From Myotis daubentonii (Eukaryota > Chordata > Mammalia > Chiroptera > Vespertilionidae): a DNA stretch of 64,000 nt. The stretch lies in contig NC_081840.1 of NCBI RefSeq assembly GCF_963259705.1, positions 117,789,074-117,853,073 on the forward strand. The letters run 5' to 3'. Below, one piece after another: positions 57,250-64,000 of the stretch. Each line of letters begins with the position of its first letter. The first letter of the stretch is position 1. The translations under genes were made by a program, and so were the position numbers. The notes under the pieces were generated by a model. That model worked only from the letters and a program-made list of their open reading frames with translations. It was not told the origin of the DNA and ran no database searches.

Positions 57250-57250
<1 letters not shown>
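56965..57250 (+). mobile_element. old L1M 3' UTR fragment
   Basis: 'gaagattcttcaaaaaatta', 'cacccatgttcataatagc' and 'tccatcaacagatgaatgg' follow L1M in the plus direction. Confidence 0.7.

Positions 57251-57251
<1 letters not shown>

Positions 57252-57309
<58 letters not shown>
57252..57309. repeat. (AT)n microsatellite
   Basis: A pure AT run of nearly 60 bp. Confidence 0.95.
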
Positions 57310-57311
<2 letters not shown>

Positions 57312-58279
57312 GGGAAATAAGACACAACACAATCAAATCACTTGGAAGTACACAGGCATCATATCTCTTAGGCAGTAGGGTTCTACTGTGCCAATATGAG
57401 TTTTTTAATCTCTTAATTGTTTTGTAAATAGAAGACATTTATCTTTAATTTTCACGAACATTATCCACAGGTGGCTGAGATTGAATAGCAAGTTATTTTC
57501 TCAATTTCATAATATAAAGCTGCCAAAGAAGTATTGAGTGAAATATTGACTGTATGTTAGATTTTTCCTATTTCAGACATTTCTGTTTTTCATAAGATAT
57601 TCTTGTTAGAAGTGTTTTCTTGCAAAATTAATATGAATGTTATTTTCTTCCTTTATTGAGATGTCACTCTCACCTTGTCCTTCTTCTTACCCTTTTGCTA
57701 ATCTAAGCATATCTGTATCCTAACAGATATGTTTAGCATTTGATATCCATTTAGCTTTGGATTCAGTTGTCACTTCCAAACTGTGCTCCTGTTAACACTG
57801 ATGTTTTATCACTAAAGTGGAATAATGATGTTATGTCTCAATTTGGAGGAAAAGCACAGTGGGTTAACAGATTAAATTTTCTTTCTTTTCTTTTATTTTT
57901 TTGAAAGAAAGTAGTATGACTTTACTGAAATGTTTTAGTACAGTGTTGGAAGACTTTAAAATCTTATATACTAAACCAATACAAGCACTGCAAATTATAT
58001 ATTCCTGAATCCAGTTGACATCTTATCTAATTAAGGACAGTTATCATATGAATACCTGTAAGTTGATTAATATAAGTTAAGTTGGAGGCTTAGTGATTTG
58101 GGTATGTTCACATTTTTCTGGCTCCCCTTTTAGGTTAGATATACATTAAGAATGCCAAGTTAAACTTTCTTCATTCTACATATTTTGTCCATAGATAATT
58201 TTAGTCTGTTAGTGCTAACACTAGCTCACTAGATTATGAAAGAATGAGTAGCTAACCCACGTTAATAAAAATGTGCACA
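57310..58279. other. unassigned AT-rich sequence
   Basis: No gene or assignable repeat. Confidence 0.4.
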
Positions 58280-58474
58280 GCCCAGACAGTGTGGCTCCGT
58301 GGTTGAGTGTCAACCTATGAACCAGGAGGTTAGGGTTCAATTCCCAGTCAGGGCACATGCCTGGGTTGTGGGCTCGATACCCAGTAGGTGTGTGCAGGAG
58401 GCAGCCAATCAATGATTCTCTCTCATCATTGATGTTTCTATCTCTCTTTCTCCCTTCCTCTCTGAAATAAAAAC
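58280..58474 (+). mobile_element. Ves SINE
   Basis: Head 'gtgtggctccgtggttgag', box B 'gggttcaattcccag', full Ves body and a short tail. An 8-bp duplication, tgtgcaca, lies at 58272-58279 and 58475-58482. Confidence 0.92.
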
Positions 58475-58482
58475 TGTGCACA

Positions 58483-59614
58483 ATTGTGATTTAATGTTTT
58501 ATGGTTATTTTTTGAGACAGGACCTGCGTATGTATATTGTCATTGTATTTTATGTGAAAATATTGATACTTTCCACAATGAAATATTTTACAACTCTATT
58601 CCATTCTGAAAGTGGTCTGCCTCAATAAACTTGAAAATTTGTTATTTATTATAAGAATATCATATTTTAACAATGTTTTTATACTTCATGAACCTCTTAT
58701 ATTTAGGATTCTAAATTTTCTAATATTTGTCTTTACTTTTCATCAAAGTACTCTCTCTCCTCTTTCTCTTTATGTGTAACAGGGTCTGATCAAGTAAGGC
58801 ATGGCGCTATCTGTTTTATAAATCGGGACTGACAGTGACAGTGCTGAAACATGGCTCTGGGCACTATAATGACTTCTTTTATTTCTAATAATCCATTTCC
58901 TCCCAATTACCAATGAAATAAAATAATAATATTAACAATAATGAAATTAATAAGAGTAATTACAAGGAAAATCTCCCTCATTATGAGTTAGGTACTAAGT
59001 GGAACTAACTTAAAAGTTAAAATACTTGTTAAGATACCCTACTAATACATGGATGTAGATAAAAATTGAACCCAGGTATTCTGCTTTAAATCTTGTGTTT
59101 TTTAGCCTGAACTGTTTTTTTTTTTTTAAATAAGTATATGCTGTCTTATCTTGAGTGATATTGTTTTATTTCCAAACAACTGCAAAGTGGTTTCTATGCA
59201 AGTATGGAAGTCTTAATGGTTCATGGGAACTGAAATATCTTGGTGCAATTTGTGTGGAAAAAATGAACAAGTGATGTTCACTCATGGTAGCCATTATTTT
59301 ACTGATAGAAAATAGCCATGACTTGTATGATAGTTTCTTCATGTGTAACAATACCTAAGATATAGCATATATACTACATGGCCAGTGAGTCATAATAGGC
59401 AAAGCCCAATATTTCTTTCATTCATGAACAGAAAAACAAATATATATGAAAACAAAATGTGCTGTAGGCACTTTGAAGCTTAATAAATAGGTAGGAGTTA
59501 TGGGAAATCTTCTAAGCAAGATTATAATTAATATATTTTTATTGTGTTTAATAATATTATTATTTTTCTTTTAAGAAAAATGGACCACATTAGGAAAAAA
59601 TATTAAAACAAAGC
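58483..59614. other. unassigned AT-rich sequence
   Basis: No gene or assignable repeat. Confidence 0.4.
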
Positions 59615-59820
59615 AACATTTAAGAGGCTATTGATGCATTTCAGGTGAGATGATAATAGTGGCCTAGATTGGGATGATATCAATTGAGATGTTGCAAAAT
59701 AGTTAGATTAGGATATGTTTTAGAAGTTGAATAAACAGAATTGCTGAGAGATTCAGAGAAGGATAAAAACAAAAGACTCCTATAATTGTGTAACTTACTG
59801 GATATTTGGGTTATAAAATA
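59615..59820 (+). mobile_element. L2-like fragment
   Basis: 'ggctattgatgcatttcagg', 'gataatagtggcctagattg' and 'gaattgctgagagattcag' resemble the L2 3' region. Diverged. Confidence 0.5.
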
Positions 59821-59859
59821 AAATACCAAGCAAGACTGGGCACTCTTTGGAAGATCTTA

Positions 59860-60060
59860 ATTTTCATCCCAGCTTTTACCATTTAGTTTATTGTGATTTT
59901 GAAAAAGTAACTTACTCTTCTTTATATGTGTTTCCTCAGGTACAAAGTGAGGGAAATAAAAGTACAAAGAATTTTAATAATGATGAAATGAGCTATTGCA
60001 TATGAAAATACTTAGCACAGTTCATGGCATGGATTTTGTACTCAATAAATTTTTAATGTT
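59860..60060 (+). repeat. MIR SINE, old copy
   Basis: 'gattttgaaaaagtaactta', 'tttcctcaggtacaaagtg' and 'acttagcacagttcatggca' follow the MIR order. Confidence 0.65.
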
Positions 60061-60148
60061 CATGAAACTTTGTATCCTTTAACACAGTGAATCCTCTCTG
60101 TACACTACAGATTAAATGTTAAAAAGGTTATTATTATTTATATTATCA

Positions 60149-60379
60149 CTAGAGGCCTGGTGTACAAAATTCGTGCATGGGTAGGGTCCCTAGGCCTGGA
60201 CAGTGATCAGGGCTGATTGGGGCCTTCGGCTGCTTGCTGGGGCCTTCCTTCGTTCCGTGCTGACCTCTGGTGGTCAGCACATGTCATAGTGAGTGATAGA
60301 ACTCCCGGTCTCCTGGTCCAACTCCCGGGGGGGGGTGGGGGGGGAGACACTTTGCATATTATCCTTTTATATATATAGA
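60149..60379 (-). mobile_element. short Helitron, complete
   Basis: On the minus strand it starts TCTATATATATAAAAGG at 60379. It ends TGCACGAATTTTGTACACC plus AGGCCTCTAG at 60149, with A and T flanks. It holds the hairpin GTGCTGACC..GGTCAGCAC (about 60257-60280) and a G-rich run (60325-60347). Confidence 0.9.
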
Positions 60380-61117
60380 TTATTATTGCTGTTATCACTG
60401 TGTATTGCATGGCAATACAATGATAAACTGCACAGTGGGAAATCAATAAGCATCATAATCAACATTAGTAATCAACAAATAAATTGATGAAATATAATAA
60501 AAATGATCAAAATATTTGAAAGTTATAACATTAAGGGAATAATTTATTGTCTACAAATTATTTTGGATGCAGTGTCCAATCAAAAGGTTTGTAATTATAT
60601 TCAACTAAGGCCAATCAGATAACTCTTGTTGAAAATATAAATTCTTTTATATCCTGGTGTTCATGTTTAAATATCTTACAGGGGATCCTCAAAGTAATTT
60701 ATAATAATTTACATAATTGGAGTAGAATTAGCGGAATTTAATCACTCACTCATTTGGGCATTAAAACAAACTCAGAACTTTTCTGAGGTGAATCATAACC
60801 CTACACATAGATATGCTTTACTTTCTGGTAGAGGTGGTTTGTTTTCTCTTTCTGTGATCCATAGTTTTCCTTAAAGAATGTCAAAAAATATGTTGTCTCA
60901 TGTTTAAATCTTACATGTTAAAGGATATATGTTAAAGCATTTAGGACCATATTTAGTTTGCAACAATAATTAGGTGTATGCTTCGCCTTTAGCAGAAAAA
61001 AAAAATGAGCAAAACAAAGAACACCAACAACAATGAAAAAAAAAACCCCTCATAGACATCATCTTTCAATTGGGGGCTGGGGGCTCAGGACAGGGAGGAG
61101 CAAGGAATTTATGTTTT
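60380..61117. other. unassigned AT-rich sequence
   Basis: No gene or assignable repeat. Confidence 0.4.
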
Positions 61118-63780
61118 GAAGAGGAACCAAGATGGCAGCTAGGTAAACGCCTGTACTTGCTACCTCCCACAACCACATCAAAATTATAACAAAAATACAG
61201 AACAACTATCATCCAGAACCACAAGACAGCTGGTGAGTGGAAGCACTTCCAAATTTGATACAAAGAGGAGGTAAAGAGGTAATGAAGAAAGGTAAACTAG
61301 AGAAGTAAAGAAGAAAGCGCATTGACACTGGTAGGAGTGTGAAGGCGCGGGACAGGCTGGTCTGGCACCTGGGTGTGCCACTTTTTTAATTGGGAGGGAG
61401 ATCGCCTCTTTGGAGGCCACCTGGAGGAGCAAGGAGTCCCAGATCTACACCAGACCCTCAGCCCAGGGTCCCAGAGCTGGGGAAAGAAGTCACTGCACGC
61501 AGTAAGTACTACAGACTGTAAAAACAAGTGTGGATTGAGGCTGAGTGACATACAGGCTGCTAGAGACCCAAGTGCTCCTCTTAAAAGGCTGGCACCATGA
61601 ACTGAGCTTACAAGCTCTGGCTTTCTCTGAGCTCCAGTGCCAGGCGAGGCTCTGGGGGACCCAGACAGATTTGGGGAGAAACTGGACTGTCTGGCATCAG
61701 GGCAGGAACATGGTGTCGGCTTTCTTCCAGACAGAGGTACTTTCAGAGGCCATTGTTTCTGTTTTGGGACCTTCCAGGTGCAGGGCTGACTGGCAGACAT
61801 TTCTGTTCTCTCTACCCTGGTGATTCCCTGAGACCCCACCCCACCCAATTTACAACCCCACCCAAGCTGTATGCAGCTGCTTTTGCATATGAATGGCCTG
61901 TCCTTTCTGAGCTTAAAACCTGTCAAACAAGCTGCAGCTGGGTCAGGGAGCCCCACAGCTATCAATTAAAGGCCCAAGGCCAGCACCAGCACCAGCCTGC
62001 CTTGCTTCACAACTAGGCCTCATCTGGGCACTTCCAAATCCGATACAAAGAGGAAGAATCTGCAGATCTCTCTGTAGCTCCTGCTAGGTGGCCCCAGGCA
62101 GTGGCTGACTTCCCACCTCCTTGGAGATCTAAGAGCCAGTGTACACAGTGTACTCAGTGTGAGACCATACCAGATTACAACTCTACACATCCATAAGTGA
62201 CACACTCAAGGGGCAGACTCAGTGAGCACCAAAGCCTGACTGAAGCAAGTCCTGCCCCATAAGGGTGTCTCCTGCACAGCAGCTTTCCCACTGTAGTCAC
62301 AGCTGGTCCCCACAGCCAATTGGCATGGAGGTCAATTCCTCCCAATGATACCAACAGCAATCAAGGCTCAACTACAATAAGACTGTGCATAGCCCACAAA
62401 GGGGTGCACCAAGAGTGTCCACCTCAGGTGATTAGAGAGGCTGAGCCACTGCGCCCTAGAGGACACCTACTATGTAGGGCCACTCTATCAACTCAATTTA
62501 CAGCTACCCAATACATAGAAACAAACACAGGGAAGCCGCAAAAATGAAGAGAAAAAGAAACATGTTACAAATGAAAGAAATGGGAGAAAGAAAACTACTG
62601 GATATAGAGTTTAAAACCACAGTTATAAAGTTACTCAAGAATCTTCTAAAAACCTCCAAGCAACTTAGTATGACCTTTTTGGATTTTAGTGAGAATGCCA
62701 AAAAAATGGAAAAGGACCAGTCAGAAATTAAGCATACACTGACTGAAATAATGAATAATGTACAGGGATTCAACAGGAGACTAGAGGATGCCAAGAATCA
62801 AATCAATGATTCAAAATACAAGGAAGCAAAAAACACCCAAAAAGAAGAGCAAAGAGAAAAAAGAATCCAAAAATATGAAAATAGTGTAAGGAGCCTCTGG
62901 GACAACTTCAAGCATACGAACATTTGCATTATAGAGGTGCCAGAAGGAGAAAAGAGAGAGCAAGATATTGAAAACCTATTTGAAGAAATAATGACAGAAA
63001 ACTTACCCTACCTGGTGAAAGAAATAGACCTACAAGTCCAGGAAGCACATAGAACCCCAAACAAGAGGAATCCAAAGAGGACCACACCAAGACACATCAT
63101 AATTAAAATGCTAAGGGCTAAAGACAAAGAGAAAATCTTAAAAGCAGCAAGAGAAAAACAGTTAGTTACCTACAAGGGAGTACGCATACGACTGTCAGCT
63201 GATTTCTCAAAAGAAGCTATGAAAGCCAGAAGGGAGTGGCAAGAAATATTCAAAGTGATGAATAGCAAGAACCTACAACCAAGAATACTCTACCCAGCAA
63301 AGCTATCATTTATTATTGAAGGTCAGATAAAGTGCTTCACAGACAAGAAAAAACTAAAGGAGTTCATCACCACCAAACCAGTATTATATGAAATGCTGAA
63401 GGGTATTCTTTAAGAAGAGGAAGAAAAAGAAAAAGGTAAAGATAAAAAATTATGAACAACAAAGTAACAACAATTAAATATCTATCAACAAGTGATTTTA
63501 AAAATAAAATGAATTAAAAATCTGATGAACAGAATAAATTGGTAGATGGAGTAGAATCAGGGGCATGGAAATGGAACAGACTAACGATTCTCAGAGGGAA
63601 CGGGGTGTGGGGGATGTGGGAGGAGATTAGACCAAGATCTTATATGCATGTGTGCAGTACCTATAGACACAAACAATAGGGTGGCAAGGGCCTAGGGTGG
63701 GGTGGGAACTGGGTCAAGGGGAGCTACAGGGAGAAAAAAGAGGGACATCTGTAATAATCTCAACAATAAAGATTTTAAAA
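61118..63780 (+). mobile_element. full-length HAL1 (half-L1) with open ORF1
   Basis: The 5' UTR (61118-62543) opens with GAGGAACCAAGATGGCAGC. ORF1 follows at 62544-63413, and then a 370-bp 3' UTR with a G-rich block and 'caataaagattttaaaaa' at the end. There is no ORF2. It parallels the minus-strand HAL1 at 13164-15892 but is much less decayed. The 3' UTR matches the L1-like tail found at 26038-26215 and inside three Helitrons. A target duplication was not found by eye. It would depend on L1 enzymes to move. A 222-residue frame on the minus strand (61297-61965) crosses the 5' UTR and is not supported. Confidence 0.87.
62544..63413 (+). CDS. HAL1/L1 ORF1 RNA-binding protein, 289 residues
   Basis: ORF1 proteins coat the element's RNA and act as nucleic-acid chaperones in the cytoplasm, as trimers. 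The frame is uninterrupted from the ATG at 62544 to the TAA at 63411. A lysine-rich start (1-20) leads into a long helical, probably coiled-coil, segment (about 25-115) rich in K, E, L and N. The RRM-like domain covers about 120-215 ([10 protein letters not shown] at 127-136; [10 protein letters not shown] at 181-190). The C-terminal domain covers about 216-285 ([13 protein letters not shown] at 228-232, YPAKLSF at 250-256). Human L1 ORF1p is 338 residues, so this is shorter, mainly in the N-terminal coil. The ATG at 62565 is an alternative start. No ORF2 follows. An open frame suggests recent origin or chance preservation; expression is unproven. Confidence 0.88.
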   Translation: MKRKRNMLQMKEMGERKLLDIEFKTTVIKLLKNLLKTSKQLSMTFLDFSENAKKMEKDQSEIKHTLTEIMNNVQGFNRRLEDAKNQINDSKYKEAKNTQKEEQREKRIQKYENSVRSLWDNFKHTNICIIEVPEGEKREQDIENLFEEIMTENLPYLVKEIDLQVQEAHRTPNKRNPKRTTPRHIIIKMLRAKDKEKILKAAREKQLVTYKGVRIRLSADFSKEAMKARREWQEIFKVMNSKNLQPRILYPAKLSFIIEGQIKCFTDKKKLKEFITTKPVLYEMLKGIL

Positions 63781-64000
63781 ACCCAATGCTTTAAAATTAC
63801 AACAGTATCTTAAGTCCTAATTTTTTTTATAATGCACAAATATTTGCATGGAAGAGTGCATTAATTTATTAAATGGTGTATAAATATGTAAATAAATAAT
63901 AAAACTTAAAATCACTGCCATACAAAGTTTATCAATCGTAGTCCTGCTCCCTGAACACAGCTTTATCTGTTGCAAATATTGAGTATTCTGCTCTCTAAAA
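63781..64000. other. unassigned AT-rich sequence
   Basis: No gene or assignable repeat at the right edge. Confidence 0.4.

Noticed and set aside
61297..61965. A 222-residue frame on the minus strand
   Set aside because: It runs antisense through the HAL1 5' UTR, has no recognisable domain, and frames of similar length appear on the plus strand in the same place. Composition explains it.
1..64000. A complete new multi-gene system (defence, biosynthesis or other)
   Set aside because: Nothing in the window groups genes into a system. Almost all recognisable content is mobile-element sequence, and the only long open coding frame with a known fold is a HAL1 ORF1.

Overview
This window looks like nuclear DNA of a mammal, and the repeats point to a vespertilionid (evening) bat. 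Seventeen Helitron copies carry the terminal signature of the bat HeliBat group: a 5' TC start running into TAATAAAAG, a 3' end of a GTGCAC-type hairpin followed by (G)GCCTCTAG, and insertion between A and T. There are also about a dozen tRNA-derived Ves SINEs, a bat-type L1, two HAL1 (half-L1) elements and several hAT transposons, on a background of old mammalian repeats (MIR, L2, MER5, MLT1, Tigger, ERVL). I found no host exon, no complete host gene, no functional RNA gene, and nothing bacterial or viral that looks active. The window reads as intergenic or deep-intronic sequence. All family names come from pattern recognition by eye, not from a database search.

Layout. 0-11 kb: old repeats, a Ves SINE, a Helitron (4398-5248), an ERVL pol remnant (about 6180-7620), a Tigger remnant, an MLT1 LTR and an L1 3' end with target duplications. 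11-17.3 kb: a Helitron, a full-length but decayed HAL1 on the minus strand with a perfect 13-bp target duplication (13151-15905), then three Helitrons head to tail. 19.1-22.4 kb: one L1 insertion inverted by twin priming, bounded by a 15-bp duplication. 22.4-35 kb: a small hAT, MLT1, further Helitrons, old L1s, and a hAT element (32088-32961) with a Helitron inside it. 35.3-37.0 kb: four Helitrons head to tail, one of them carrying a minisatellite. 37-49 kb: mostly unassigned sequence with young SINEs, a 5' half of tRNA-Gly flanked by a target duplication (45599-45668), and a three-deep nest of SINEs (46588-47261). 49.4-51.8 kb: a processed pseudogene of SSB (La autoantigen) on the minus strand, split by a hAT and a SINE. 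52-64 kb: more Helitrons, an L1 inserted into an old L2 and itself hit by a Helitron pair, and a HAL1 at 61118-63780 with an open ORF1 of 289 residues.

How the parts relate. There is no operon or pathway here. The window is a layered record of mobile-element activity: MIR/L2/MER5/Tigger/ERVL/MLT1 first, then HAL1, L1 and the SSB retrocopy, then hAT, and Helitrons and young SINEs last. The only sequence that still looks able to encode a protein is the HAL1 ORF1. The most unusual items are the tRNA-half insertion, the head-to-tail Helitron arrays, the promoter-like module repeated inside several Helitrons, and the L1-derived segment carried by one Helitron subfamily.
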